In this document: positions 53,675 through 61,787 of the stretch, piece by piece
Position numbering within the stretch: position 1 is the first letter of the stretch
How the letters are laid out: each line of letters begins with the position of its first letter
DNA from: Haladaptatus cibarius D43
Lineage (GTDB): Archaea; Halobacteriota; Halobacteria; Halobacteriales; Haladaptataceae
DNA: 64,000 nt
Reading direction: 5' to 3'
Assembly: GCF_000710615.1 (NCBI RefSeq)
Contig: NZ_JDTH01000002.1
Coordinates: 1,728,082 to 1,792,081 of the forward strand
Made by a program: the position numbers and the translations under genes
Notes under the pieces: model-generated
Seen by the model: the letters and a program-made list of their open reading frames with translations, nothing else
Told to the model about the DNA's origin: nothing
Database searches by the model: none

Positions 53675-55525
53675 ATGACAGCGACCCAGAGCGACCTGGC
53701 GAGCCTGTCCCGCTACATCTTCCGCGCGCCGCAGTGGTACGCGAGCGTCACGTTCGCTCTGCTTATCGCGGCCCTCGCGGGTATCGGGGCGTTCGACTCC
53801 GAATACATCCTTCAGGACGCGTGGGAAGGTATGTTTTTCATCGGGGTTCCGACGGTCGTGGCGAGCGTGCTGACGACGCCGGTTGACCGCCGTCTCGGCG
53901 GCCAGTTGACCTACAACCGGTCGTCGCTGCTCGCGCTGGCGTGCGAGGCAATCGTCGTCACGGTGATGACGATTGCCGGAATCTTCGCCGCGTTCACGGG
54001 AATCGGCCAGCAGTTTGTCTTCGACGTGCTGCTCGTCAGCCTCGCGGCTATCTTTGCTCTGCGACTGTTCGTCGTGATGGCAGTTTCGCGCACCTCGTTT
54101 CTCGTTTCGTCCGTCTCCGCAGGCATTCAGACCGGAACCGCCGCGCTCCTGTTTTTCATCTACAGCGAGACGATTCGCGTCCTCGAAGTCGGCGGCCCGC
54201 TCGTGCAGAACGTTCTTGCGCGAGGGAGCCAAGCACCGTCGGAACTGGGCGTCATCGAGCCGCGAGATTTTATCCTGCTTGCCCTCGTCTGCGGCGTGTA
54301 CGCGCTCGGCGTGTACGTCTTCCTCGTCGTCATCGACCGTCCGTGGCGGCGCAGTCTCGGCGTCAGTGTCCTCGATTTCGTCCGCGGATTCATCGGCCAC
54401 ATCGCGGAGGGCACCCGCGAGTTGGAGGACTTTTTCGAAAAGATGGGACAGAAAGCGGTCGTTCCCGTCACCGTCCTCTCGTTTCGAACCGATGAGGGCG
54501 AGAAAGCCCGATTCGTCCTGCCGATGATTCATCCCGGCCCGATGGGTGAAATCGGCGGTGGCAACCTCCCGCGGCGCGTGGCCAGTCAGGCCGACGGCCT
54601 CGCGTTCCCGCCGCACGCAACCGCCGGACACGATTTTAACCTCGTCACCGAGCGCGAAGTGGATACCATCCTCAAAACTGCGGAAACAGCGTTCCAGCGA
54701 ATCGAATACAGCGACACCGCAACCCAGAGCGTTCGTGCGCAAAATGGGGACGCGAAAATCATCGGACAGGGCTTCGGCGACGACGCACTCCTCGCCGCGA
54801 CCTACTCCCCCGAATTTGCCGACGACGTGGAATACTCGGTCGGCCTCGCTACCGCCGCGGAAGCGCGGTCGAACGGACTGGACGACGTGATGCTCGTGGA
54901 CGCTCACAACTGCAACAACGGACTCCAAGGCGAAGACCTCGGTCACGTCTATCCCGGGAGCGAACGCTCGTTCCAGATGATTCAGGCCGCAAAGGCAGTC
55001 TCGAAAGACCTCGAAAGCGCGGAACGCGGCGCGCCGAAACTCGGCGTCGCGTGGGACGAAACGGAGTGGACGCCAGCCGAGGGAATCGGCCCCCTCGGCA
55101 TCCGAGTGTCCGTCTTCGAAGTCGAAGGTCAGCGCACGACCTACGTTCTCGTAGACGGGAACAACATGGAACCCGGACTGCGGGACAGAATCGTCTCGGC
55201 GGTCGATGCCGACGAAGTCGAGGTGATGACCACCGACACGCATATCGTGAACATGGTCGAATCCTCGAATCAAGTCGGCGGAGCCATCGACCACGACGAA
55301 CTCATCTCGCTCGTGAATCGACTGGTCGAGGAGGCGACAGCCGACCTCGAACCAGTCGAAGGCGGCATGGCCAGTGAGTACGCCGAAGTGACCGTCTTCG
55401 GCAACGACCGCACCGAAACGCTTGCGAGTCACGCGAACGCGGTTATCGCAATGGGCGGCGCGTTGGCGGGGGCGGTCATTCTCGCCGTGATGTCCATCAG
55501 CGTCCTCATCTTTTTCCTCGCCTGA
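53675..55525 (+). CDS. DUF2070 multi-pass membrane protein
   Basis: A 616-residue protein with six or seven N-terminal membrane helices up to about residue 240, then a soluble region of about 340 residues and a final helix (AVIAMGGALAGAVILAVMSISVLIFFL). The soluble part contains HPGPMGEIGGGNLPRRVAS, ATAGHDFNLVTEREVD and DAHNCNNGL, the conserved stretches of DUF2070. Archaeal members are universal in many lineages but have no known function. It lies 36 nt after guaAA and is probably co-transcribed with it. Confidence 0.88.
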   Translation: MTATQSDLASLSRYIFRAPQWYASVTFALLIAALAGIGAFDSEYILQDAWEGMFFIGVPTVVASVLTTPVDRRLGGQLTYNRSSLLALACEAIVVTVMTIAGIFAAFTGIGQQFVFDVLLVSLAAIFALRLFVVMAVSRTSFLVSSVSAGIQTGTAALLFFIYSETIRVLEVGGPLVQNVLARGSQAPSELGVIEPRDFILLALVCGVYALGVYVFLVVIDRPWRRSLGVSVLDFVRGFIGHIAEGTRELEDFFEKMGQKAVVPVTVLSFRTDEGEKARFVLPMIHPGPMGEIGGGNLPRRVASQADGLAFPPHATAGHDFNLVTEREVDTILKTAETAFQRIEYSDTATQSVRAQNGDAKIIGQGFGDDALLAATYSPEFADDVEYSVGLATAAEARSNGLDDVMLVDAHNCNNGLQGEDLGHVYPGSERSFQMIQAAKAVSKDLESAERGAPKLGVAWDETEWTPAEGIGPLGIRVSVFEVEGQRTTYVLVDGNNMEPGLRDRIVSAVDADEVEVMTTDTHIVNMVESSNQVGGAIDHDELISLVNRLVEEATADLEPVEGGMASEYAEVTVFGNDRTETLASHANAVIAMGGALAGAVILAVMSISVLIFFLA

Positions 55526-55591
55526 ACCTGTCCGCCGATTTTACAACCCTGTTTATCGACTCACACGACTAACGTTCTTCTGGTGGGGGAA

Positions 55592-56986
55592 ATGGCAATA
55601 GAGACAGTAGACTCGACAGTCGAGACACTCGAATCCGAACTGAACGGCGACCTCATCACGCCGGAAGACGAGGAGAGATACGACGAGGCGCGCCGGGTCT
55701 GGAACGGAATGATAAACCGGCGACCCGCGCTGGTCGCTCGGTGCGAGGGCGTCGCCGACGTGCAGGCCGCATTGCGCTACGCCCGCGAACACGACTTGCC
55801 AATCGCGGTGCGGGGCGGCGGCCACGGCGCTGCGGGGCGGGCAACCGTGGACGACGGACTAGTTATCGACCTCGAACCGATGCACTGGGTGCAGGTAGAC
55901 CCCGATTCTCGCCGCACCCGGGTCGGTGCTGGCGCGACGTGGGGCGACGTAGACCGCGAGACACAGCAGTTCGGACTGGCGGTTCCCGGCGGCGTCGTTT
56001 CCGTCACCGGCATCGCGGGACTCACACTCGGTGGCGGCATGGGACACGTCCGCCGGAAGTACGGCCTCTCCTGTGACAATCTCGTTTCGGCGGACGTGGT
56101 AACCGCCGACGGCGAGTTCATCAGGGCGAGCGAGGACGACCACGAAGACCTGTTCTGGGCGCTCCGCGGCGGCGGCGGCAACTTCGGTATCGTCACCGCA
56201 TTCGAATACGACTGCCATCCGGTCGGGCCGGAGGTGGCCATGTGTTTCGTCTGGTACGACGGGAAACAGGCAGAGGACGCCCTCACGTTCTTCAGGGAGT
56301 ACACCGAGGATACGCCGGACGAGGTGAGTCTCCTACCGTTCTACGCGTGGGTGCCGGAACTGGCGGAGTTTCCCGAATCGTCGTGGGGGGACTCGGCCAT
56401 CGCCTTCCTCGGGTGCTACGCGGGCGACCCGGAGGAAGGCGAGGAGGCACTGCGCCCGGTTCGGGAGTTCGCCGACCCTGTCGTGGATTTCAGCGGTACG
56501 ATGTTATACGTCGAACTCCAGTCGATGCTGGACGAGGACTACCCGGACGGGCGATACTACTACTGGAAATCGCTCTATCTGGACGAGTTGAACGACGAGG
56601 TCATCGACAGCATCGTCGCCTGCTCGGAACGCTGTCCGGTGCCGCTTTCGACCGTAGACGTGTGGCAGGGTGGCGGTGAAATCGCCCGCGTCGATGCCGA
56701 CGAAACCGCGTTCCCGTACCGGAACGTCCCCTACGGACTCAACTTCGAGGCGAACTGGGACGACCCCAGAGAAACCGACGCCGCGGTGGAGTGGGTGCGA
56801 GAAAGCATCGCCGAAATGCGTGCGCATTCGGAAGCGCGCGGCCAGTACGTCAACTTCCCCGGGCTCGAAGAGGACTCTTCGGAGATCCCGTTCGGCGACC
56901 ACGCAGAACGACTTGCCGAAGTCAAAGCGAAATACGACCCGGAGGGCGTGTTCCGGGCGCACGGAAATCTGAAAGCGGAGGAGTAG
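55592..56986 (+). CDS. FAD-linked oxidase, berberine-bridge type
   Basis: A 464-residue flavoprotein with a PCMH-type FAD domain (IAVRGGGHGAAGRATVDDGLVIDL, VGAGATWGDVDRETQQFGLAVPGG and GLTLGGGMGHVRRKYGLSCDNL). A substrate domain follows, and the C-terminal BBE segment is QYVNFPGLEE and AKYDPEGVFRAHGNL. The histidine and cysteine that covalently hold FAD are partly visible: GGGHGA has the His. Substrate unknown, often sugars or aromatic alcohols. ATG 55592 follows GTG 55583 by three codons. A strong terminator follows. Confidence 0.88.
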   Translation: MAIETVDSTVETLESELNGDLITPEDEERYDEARRVWNGMINRRPALVARCEGVADVQAALRYAREHDLPIAVRGGGHGAAGRATVDDGLVIDLEPMHWVQVDPDSRRTRVGAGATWGDVDRETQQFGLAVPGGVVSVTGIAGLTLGGGMGHVRRKYGLSCDNLVSADVVTADGEFIRASEDDHEDLFWALRGGGGNFGIVTAFEYDCHPVGPEVAMCFVWYDGKQAEDALTFFREYTEDTPDEVSLLPFYAWVPELAEFPESSWGDSAIAFLGCYAGDPEEGEEALRPVREFADPVVDFSGTMLYVELQSMLDEDYPDGRYYYWKSLYLDELNDEVIDSIVACSERCPVPLSTVDVWQGGGEIARVDADETAFPYRNVPYGLNFEANWDDPRETDAAVEWVRESIAEMRAHSEARGQYVNFPGLEEDSSEIPFGDHAERLAEVKAKYDPEGVFRAHGNLKAEE

Positions 56987-57007
56987 GAACCGACGGGTGA
57001 TTTCGAA

Positions 57008-57049
57008 CCGAGGTGACACAGCGTGCCACCTCGGAGTCGTTTTTTTTTT
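57008..57049 (+). terminator. strong hairpin terminator after the flavoprotein gene
   Basis: CCGAGGTG (57008-57015) pairs with CACCTCGG (57027-57034), with an inner CAC/GTG extension separated by single-base mismatches. A run of ten T (57040-57049) follows. It lies 22 nt after the stop codon. This is among the most convincing intrinsic-type terminators in the window. Confidence 0.7.
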
Positions 57050-57524
57050 CGTCACAATCGTCTCCGCCACGATGAAAACAGCATAAATTCAGACCCGTCC
57101 TGAAACCCACCGGAAACCCCCGTTTCCCCCGAACCTATCCAAACCCTGACCGCCCCGGAAACCGTTTGCCCAGATGTGACAGACCAGCGGACGGATGTAC
57201 GCCCGCTCACAGACCTACTCTCCCCCGATGTCTTCAGAGAGGGTTTTCGGGCCATCATGTTCGGCGTTTCACCGCTCGGTGCGTTCCGGTTCGCCCGTGG
57301 AAAGAACCCGGCCATCGGTTGTCCGATGGGTATCGGGTGGGCGGGTCAACCAGTGGGACGCTGTCTCACGGCGCGAGGAAAGCGCGCCGAGTCCGCCGTT
57401 TGGCGGTCGTCCCCCGAGCGGGCCAGTGACTGATGGCACGTCACAATTAAATTAAAACGACTAAACGAAGGTAGTGTTTGTCCTTGCTCATTCAAGGACG
57501 GGATGAAAAAGGCACGGACGGCGG
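57050..57524. other. non-coding or doubtful stretch before DUF3194
   Basis: 475 nt without a supported gene. A plus frame from GTG 57176 to 57433 has GC-rich third positions but no recognisable family, and the opposite strand is also open at 57052-57315, so neither is convincing. I checked for RNase P or SRP RNA motifs and saw none that hold. The 3' third (57440-57520) is AT-rich and probably carries the downstream terminator of the DUF3194 gene. Confidence 0.4.
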
Positions 57525-57770
57525 TTACGCCGATTCCTCGGCGAACAACTCGTCTACCGCCGCTCGGGCCGCCAGCGCCGCATCATTTGCGATTTTCTCC
57601 TCGTCCCGTTCCGAGTTCGGGGCGTTGACGTACACGTCAACGTCGAGGACGCCCTCCTCGAACGTGACCGTCACGTCGAAGTCCTTCACTTGGGACTGCT
57701 TGATGCGCGAGAAAATCACGTCCTCGGCCGCTTCCGCGGCAGTCTGGACGACTTCTTCGTCGCTGACCAT
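57525..57770 (-). CDS. DUF3194 protein, prefoldin-linked
   Basis: An 81-residue acidic protein matching DUF3194, which in archaea is regularly encoded next to prefoldin beta. The pattern is ETAAEAAEDVIFSRIKQSQVKDFDVTVTFEEGVLDVDVYVNAP-like (here VVQTAAEAAEDVIF). It starts 3 nt after the pfdB stop codon, so the two form an operon. Function unknown; a role with the chaperone is inferred from the conserved neighbourhood. Confidence 0.88.
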   Translation of the reverse strand: MVSDEEVVQTAAEAAEDVIFSRIKQSQVKDFDVTVTFEEGVLDVDVYVNAPNSERDEEKIANDAALAARAAVDELFAEESA

Positions 57771-57773
57771 CGC

Positions 57774-58169
57774 TTACGCGCCGCCAGCGCCGCCGGGGCC
57801 GGTCGGGCCGGACGGGCCGCCGCCAGCGCCGCCGAGCATGTTCTGCAGTTCGGTCTGGAGCGATTCGAACTGTTCCTGCACTCGGCTCTCCTGTTTTTCG
57901 AGCGTCTCGACGCGGATTTCGAGCGTGTCAACCTTGTCGTCGAGGTTTTCCTGTGCGTCGTCGAAGTTCGTCTTGACGAACAGTTCGCCGACTTCGCGGA
58001 ACATCGTCGCGTCCTCGTCGATGTCCTCCAGTTCGTCGAGCGCGTTCTGCGCTTCGGTCAGCTCCGTTTCGGCCTGATTCTTCTGGACGGCGACCTGCTG
58101 TGCCGTGTCCTGAAGGTCTTGCAGTTGTTCGAGCTTCTCCTGTGCTTCTGGTGGAAGATTACCCTGCAT
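57774..58169 (-). CDS. pfdB: prefoldin beta subunit
   Basis: Subunit of the hexameric jellyfish-shaped chaperone that holds unfolded proteins for the thermosome. The 131-residue product is two coiled-coil helices, roughly residues 5-45 and 70-118 ([19 protein letters not shown], then [20 protein letters not shown]), around the beta turn [17 protein letters not shown], ending in a Gly-rich tail. ATG 58169 is used; the frame upstream to 58235 is not conserved-looking. Co-transcribed with DUF3194. Confidence 0.95.
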   Translation of the reverse strand: MQGNLPPEAQEKLEQLQDLQDTAQQVAVQKNQAETELTEAQNALDELEDIDEDATMFREVGELFVKTNFDDAQENLDDKVDTLEIRVETLEKQESRVQEQFESLQTELQNMLGGAGGGPSGPTGPGGAGGA

Positions 58170-58247
58170 AGTGAGAACGTCGTGGTCGGGACGGAAAAAG
58201 CCACTCTTTGCGACTCGTGAGAGGGCACGCGACACACCGATGGATTT

Positions 58248-58895
58248 TCACCGGAAGGAGGCCGTGAACACCTTCGATTCCGCCTTTCGGAGATGTTCTG
58301 CGGCAGTACTGGGTGCACAGTCCAGCGCATCTGCAACGTCCTCGTGGCTCGCTCGTCGCGGCACGTCGTAGTAGCCAAGTTCGACTGCGATTTCCGCGGC
58401 CGCTCGCTGGCGCTCGCTCAGCCCTGCGGTGACGGTGCGCTGGAGCGCACCGTCACCGATTCGTTCGACGCGGAGGTCGATTCCGGAGGGTGCGTCGGCC
58501 ATCGCGTCTTGGAGTTCAGCGGGCGGGCCGACGACCGCAAACGTGGCTCGTCCGTCGTCGTGATATTCGACGGGCGAGATTTGCACCACGCTTTCGCGCG
58601 TGAACGCGGCGAACAGCGCGCCATCCACGGCGGTCGTCTCGTTGTAGATGTAGCAGTAGAACTCGTCGTTGGAAAGGCGCGTTATGTCGTATTCGAGTAC
58701 TTTTTCGATGTCGTCGAGAATCGCGGTAAATCGCCCCATATCTCCTCGAATGTGAAACAAGAGCGTGGCAATGTCTCCGGAAACGTTTCCGTGAAGACCG
58801 CGCGCTTGTTCGACGCAGTCCCCGCGAGTCAGAACGTCGTATACCGGATGTATCGTCGTTTGGCCGGAGTCGAGCGAGAGTCGGAGATATTTCAT
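58248..58895 (-). CDS. Bat-type HTH-10 transcription regulator (second copy)
   Basis: A 215-residue regulator with the N-terminal Bat-associated domain (MKYLRLSLDSGQTTIHPVYDVL) and a C-terminal HTH-10 domain reading LSERQRAAAEIAVELGYYDVPRRASHEDVADALDCAPSTAAEHLRKAESK. It is a paralogue of 47732-48391. ATG 58895 is supported by a TATA box about 26-31 nt upstream. It is divergent from an SDR-like gene, which is the likely target. Confidence 0.88.
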   Translation of the reverse strand: MKYLRLSLDSGQTTIHPVYDVLTRGDCVEQARGLHGNVSGDIATLLFHIRGDMGRFTAILDDIEKVLEYDITRLSNDEFYCYIYNETTAVDGALFAAFTRESVVQISPVEYHDDGRATFAVVGPPAELQDAMADAPSGIDLRVERIGDGALQRTVTAGLSERQRAAAEIAVELGYYDVPRRASHEDVADALDCAPSTAAEHLRKAESKVFTASFR

Positions 58896-58920
58896 GCCCG
58901 ATTGTCGAGTTTCAGACCTC

Positions 58921-58926
58921 TTATAA
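58921..58926. promoter_or_regulatory. palindromic TATA box between Bat-type regulator and SDR
   Basis: TTATAA in CTTATAAATC lies 26-31 nt before the regulator start on the minus strand (leaderless spacing) and about 57 nt before ATG 58983 on the plus strand. Same arrangement as at 47706. Confidence 0.5.
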
Positions 58927-58982
58927 ATCATCCAGAGAACTGCGGCAGAACAGCTATCGCCAATTCTGACAAACAAAGAGAC

Positions 58983-59969
58983 ATGAACGTTTTCGTCGCT
59001 GGCGCGACCGGCGTCCTTGGACGCCGACTCGTCGGGCACCTCACGGAGCGAAATCACGAGGTCATCGGCCTCACGCGCGATGCGCGAGGCGACGAACTCG
59101 TCGCCGAGTGCGGCGGTGAACCTCGCCGTGGCGACATCCTTGACCGCGAATCACTCGCCGAGACAGCGGAAGGCTGTGCCGTGCTCATTCACGCCGCAAC
59201 TGCGATTCCTACCAGTACGAAACCGGCGGACAGCGAGTGGACGCTGAACGACCGAGTGCGTGCGGAAGGAGCACGAAATCTCGTCTCTGTCGCCGACGAA
59301 GTCGGAGCAGACCGCCTGCTTCAACAAAGCATTACGTGGCTCGCTCGCAGACCGAATGGTTCTCCCTTCGCCGAAGAGGCGCCGCCGAACCCGAACCGGG
59401 TGACTCGGTCTGCACTCGACGCGGAACGAATCGTCCGACAAGGAGGCGAAGAATACGGCTTCGAAGTTGGCATCCTTCGCTGTGGCTGGTTCTACGCACC
59501 AGAAACGGCACACACCCGTCAGATTGGTGCCGAACTACTGTCTGGCAAATTCCCGATTCTCGGTGGTGGCATCCTCGGCAGAAAGGATGCGACGCTCTCG
59601 ATAGTTCACGTCGAAGACGCCGCACGAGCGTTCGCGGCGGCGGCCGAATCGAGCGCAACCGGACTGTGGCACGTCACCGACAACCGACCGGTGACGCTTT
59701 TCGAGTTTCTACGAACCTTCGCTGACCGACTCGACGCTCCCGAACCGCGACGGATTCCGGGATGGCTCGCACGGCCACTCGTCGGCAAATCGTCGGTGCG
59801 TCTGCTGACGAACTCGGCCCCGACCTCGAACGCGAAATTCCGCGAAACGTTCGACTGGGAGCCTGCGTATCCGACCTACCGGGAAGGCCTTCAGGATGTA
59901 GTCGAAGCGTGGCGCGAAGCGGGGACGCTCGTCAAGCGTCCGGACGGCTACGAATGGCGTGAAAACTGA
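58983..59969 (+). CDS. extended SDR / NAD-dependent epimerase-like protein without YxxxK
   Basis: A 328-residue extended short-chain dehydrogenase from ATG 58983. The cofactor loop GATGVLGRRLVGHL is intact, and the fold continues with ILDRESLAETAEGCAVLIHAAT and VEDAARAFAAAAES. The region where YxxxK should be reads TRSALDAER, so the catalytic Tyr and Lys are absent. This places it with atypical SDRs that bind NAD(P) but may not be epimerases. It is controlled from the shared promoter with the Bat-type regulator. Confidence 0.78.
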   Translation: MNVFVAGATGVLGRRLVGHLTERNHEVIGLTRDARGDELVAECGGEPRRGDILDRESLAETAEGCAVLIHAATAIPTSTKPADSEWTLNDRVRAEGARNLVSVADEVGADRLLQQSITWLARRPNGSPFAEEAPPNPNRVTRSALDAERIVRQGGEEYGFEVGILRCGWFYAPETAHTRQIGAELLSGKFPILGGGILGRKDATLSIVHVEDAARAFAAAAESSATGLWHVTDNRPVTLFEFLRTFADRLDAPEPRRIPGWLARPLVGKSSVRLLTNSAPTSNAKFRETFDWEPAYPTYREGLQDVVEAWREAGTLVKRPDGYEWREN

Positions 59970-60013
59970 TACTCGTTGGCGTCGGATGTGGCGCGTGCAG
60001 AAAGTCGGCTTCG

Positions 60014-60280
60014 TCACCGACCGAGAGACGGTGAAGACTCGTCGAACCCGGAAACCCGCTCCGCAACCCCCACTAATGTCTGCCACGTATTCATCGCGGC
60101 ACGGAGCGCCACGAGGTCGTCCGCGGAGACACGAATGACGACACAGTTTTCCTCTCGTTCGACGGTCGTCTGCGAGCGGTCGTCGTCTATTTCGCCGATT
60201 TCCTGTTCAATGCTTCTGAAAACCAGCAGTGCACGCTCGTCGGATTCGTACTCGAATTGGAAAAGCGCGTCGTGAGACAC
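60014..60280 (-). CDS. pcc1: KEOPS complex subunit Pcc1
   Basis: An 88-residue subunit of the KEOPS complex, which makes the t6A modification on tRNAs that read ANN codons. The fold is ALFQFEYESDERALLVFRSIEQEI, then TTVEREENCVVIRVSADDLVALRAAMNTWQTLV, matching Pcc1. It starts at GTG 60280, 5 nt after the rpoP stop, so it is the third gene of an operon with RPL37Ae and RpoP. Other KEOPS genes are not in the window. Confidence 0.9.
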   Translation of the reverse strand: MSHDALFQFEYESDERALLVFRSIEQEIGEIDDDRSQTTVEREENCVVIRVSADDLVALRAAMNTWQTLVGVAERVSGFDESSPSLGR

Positions 60281-60285
60281 GGGCG

Positions 60286-60420
60286 CTATCGGACGTGTAC
60301 TTCCTTTATGTCCCTGCTCCGCTCTTTGAGCAAGACGCGGTGGCCACAGTACGGACAGCGGACGCCGCCGTACTCGTCCAGTTCGACGTCTCGCTTACAA
60401 CGCGAGCATTTGTAGCTCAT
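60286..60420 (-). CDS. rpoP: RNA polymerase subunit P (Rpo12)
   Basis: A 44-residue zinc-ribbon subunit of archaeal RNA polymerase. The Cys pairs CSRC at residues 5-8 and CPYC at 22-25 are exactly placed. The sequence [19 protein letters not shown] and the basic tail complete the family. Its ATG overlaps the RPL37Ae stop by four bases (ATGA), so the two are translationally coupled. The gene falls below typical ORF length cutoffs. Confidence 0.95.
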   Translation of the reverse strand: MSYKCSRCKRDVELDEYGGVRCPYCGHRVLLKERSRDIKEVHVR

Positions 60421-60695
60421 TCTTCGTCAGCGAGCGCGGCGCGGATGGAACGTTTGACAGTCTCTCCGGCGGGCGTCTCTGGTCGGTAGGTTCCGCCAGC
60501 GAACGTGTAGTCACAGCGACCGCACGCCCAGATGCCCGTCCCCTTTCGGTCAACGGAACTGCTTCCGCAGTCCGGGCAGGTGTGGTTCTCGTTCATGTCC
60601 GCTTCGATTTCGGAGACGCGTTTGCGGGCGACGCGACCGTATCGCGCGCCGAACCGACCGGCACTGCCGGTTCGTGATTTAGAGTCTTCGGCCAT
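60417..60695 (-). CDS. rpl37ae: 50S ribosomal protein L37Ae
   Basis: A 92-residue ribosomal protein with a zinc finger. The N-terminus is basic ([17 protein letters not shown]), the first Cys pair is CPDC and the second CGRC with the aromatic segment [24 protein letters not shown]. First gene of the operon rpl37ae-rpoP-pcc1 with a 4-nt overlap to rpoP. Start at ATG 60695. Confidence 0.96.
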   Translation of the reverse strand: MAEDSKSRTGSAGRFGARYGRVARKRVSEIEADMNENHTCPDCGSSSVDRKGTGIWACGRCDYTFAGGTYRPETPAGETVKRSIRAALADEE

Positions 60696-60737
60696 AGTAC
60701 CGGAGATTTACCCGAGAGGACAGATAAAGCCTTTGAG

Positions 60738-60893
60738 TCAGACCGGCGGGCGAGCCAGCGCATATCCGATGACCAGCACCGCTCCGAGCAGTCCGAGCAC
60801 CGTCAGCGGAAACGCCGTAAACTGCCCTGCCATGTATCCACCGCCCGATAGCGTCGGAATCGCTGCGAGCACCGCGTCGTAGCGAGAGGCCAT
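60738..60893 (-). CDS. 51-residue membrane protein upstream of RPL37Ae
   Basis: Starts at ATG 60893 and ends at TGA 60740-60738. Two hydrophobic segments, VLAAIPTLSGGGYMAG and FPLTVLGLLGAVLVIGYALA, give a small two-helix membrane protein. It is 42 nt before RPL37Ae on the same strand. No family name is known to me; the codon use supports a real gene. Confidence 0.55.
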   Translation of the reverse strand: MASRYDAVLAAIPTLSGGGYMAGQFTAFPLTVLGLLGAVLVIGYALARPPV

Positions 60894-60980
60894 GTAATTA
60901 CATCTAATTACGGAGCATGAAAAGCGCTGGGGCGGCTACTAAGTGGGGGGCGAGAATGGTAGACTGGATTCAAAATCGAT

Positions 60981-61697
60981 CTACCGAAATCCGGTTTCCG
61001 CTAGCGCTTCGTTCAAATCCTCGCGGATTCGCTCGCCGAGTTCCCTGTCCATTGCGGTGGTGACGACGCGATTTTCTTGAACGCTCGACCCATCGCGCAA
61101 CAGCAGTCGGACGTTTCCGTTTTCGTCCGCGCGAGTAGCTTTGGCGCGGACACCCGAATCCGAACTCGCGCCGCCCGCGCTGATTGGGCCGGGAATGATT
61201 TTCTTGACGTGGGGGTGACCCGCGATTTCCCGAATCACGCGCATCCCGTCGCGGTTTCCGATGAGCGTGGTGTGCGACCCGCCGAGTTTGTCCGCGGGAG
61301 CGGTTTCCACGACTTCGAGCGAACGCTCACCCCTGCGAGAAAGAACGTCCTCGACTGGATTTTCCTTTCCGACGCGATAGAAATCGTAGTGGAGATGCGC
61401 GCGAACAGCGCGAACCACGTCCCGGTCGCCCGCGGCAAATACCTCCTCGGGGCGTTTTCGCTGTACGTCGTCCGCGATTCGTCCCGCGAAGTTTCGGAGT
61501 TCGACCACCTCCGCATCGCCGTCTTCTGGCGTCGTGCGCACGTCGGTTTTCCCGACGACTGCATCCTCCCCCAGCATCGTCAGTTCGGCGTGGTCGCGGT
61601 CGAGGGAGAGAACCACGGCGTCGGCGTTGTGCGTCCGGCAGACGAGGCAGTAGTCGCCGGGGCGTTCGAGCGGGGACGCACACTGCCGACAGTCCAT
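60981..61697 (-). CDS. DUF2103 predicted metal-binding protein
   Basis: A 238-residue protein. The N-terminal zinc knuckle pair is CRQC and CLVC (residues 3-6 and 17-20). The C-terminal half matches DUF2103: ADKLGGSHTTLIGNRDGMRVIREIAGHPHVKKIIPGPIS. The last segment before the end is ENRVVTTAMDRELGERI. Function unknown; archaeal and some bacterial members exist. It is divergent from the membrane protein gene at 61788. Confidence 0.82.
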   Translation of the reverse strand: MDCRQCASPLERPGDYCLVCRTHNADAVVLSLDRDHAELTMLGEDAVVGKTDVRTTPEDGDAEVVELRNFAGRIADDVQRKRPEEVFAAGDRDVVRAVRAHLHYDFYRVGKENPVEDVLSRRGERSLEVVETAPADKLGGSHTTLIGNRDGMRVIREIAGHPHVKKIIPGPISAGGASSDSGVRAKATRADENGNVRLLLRDGSSVQENRVVTTAMDRELGERIREDLNEALAETGFR

Positions 61698-61787
61698 GTC
61701 GTTCCTTGCGAATCGTGGCGTTTAATCTCGGCGTTTCGCAGTCGTGATACAGTGAAATCCGAGGGCAAGAAACATATCTGATTAGAA

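Noticed and set aside
53645-55432. 595-codon minus-strand frame over DUF2070
   Set aside because: The plus strand has the conserved DUF2070 signature and membrane helices; the opposite frame is arginine- and aspartate-rich noise.
57166-57433. Possible plus-strand protein in the gap before DUF3194
   Set aside because: Overlapping frames on both strands are open, there is no motif or domain, and no promoter or ribosome site supports it strongly.
57176-57435. Possible RNase P or SRP RNA in the GC-rich gap
   Set aside because: The stretch CGAGGAAAGC recalls an RNase P element, but the flanking conserved regions and the SRP apical motif are not present on either strand.
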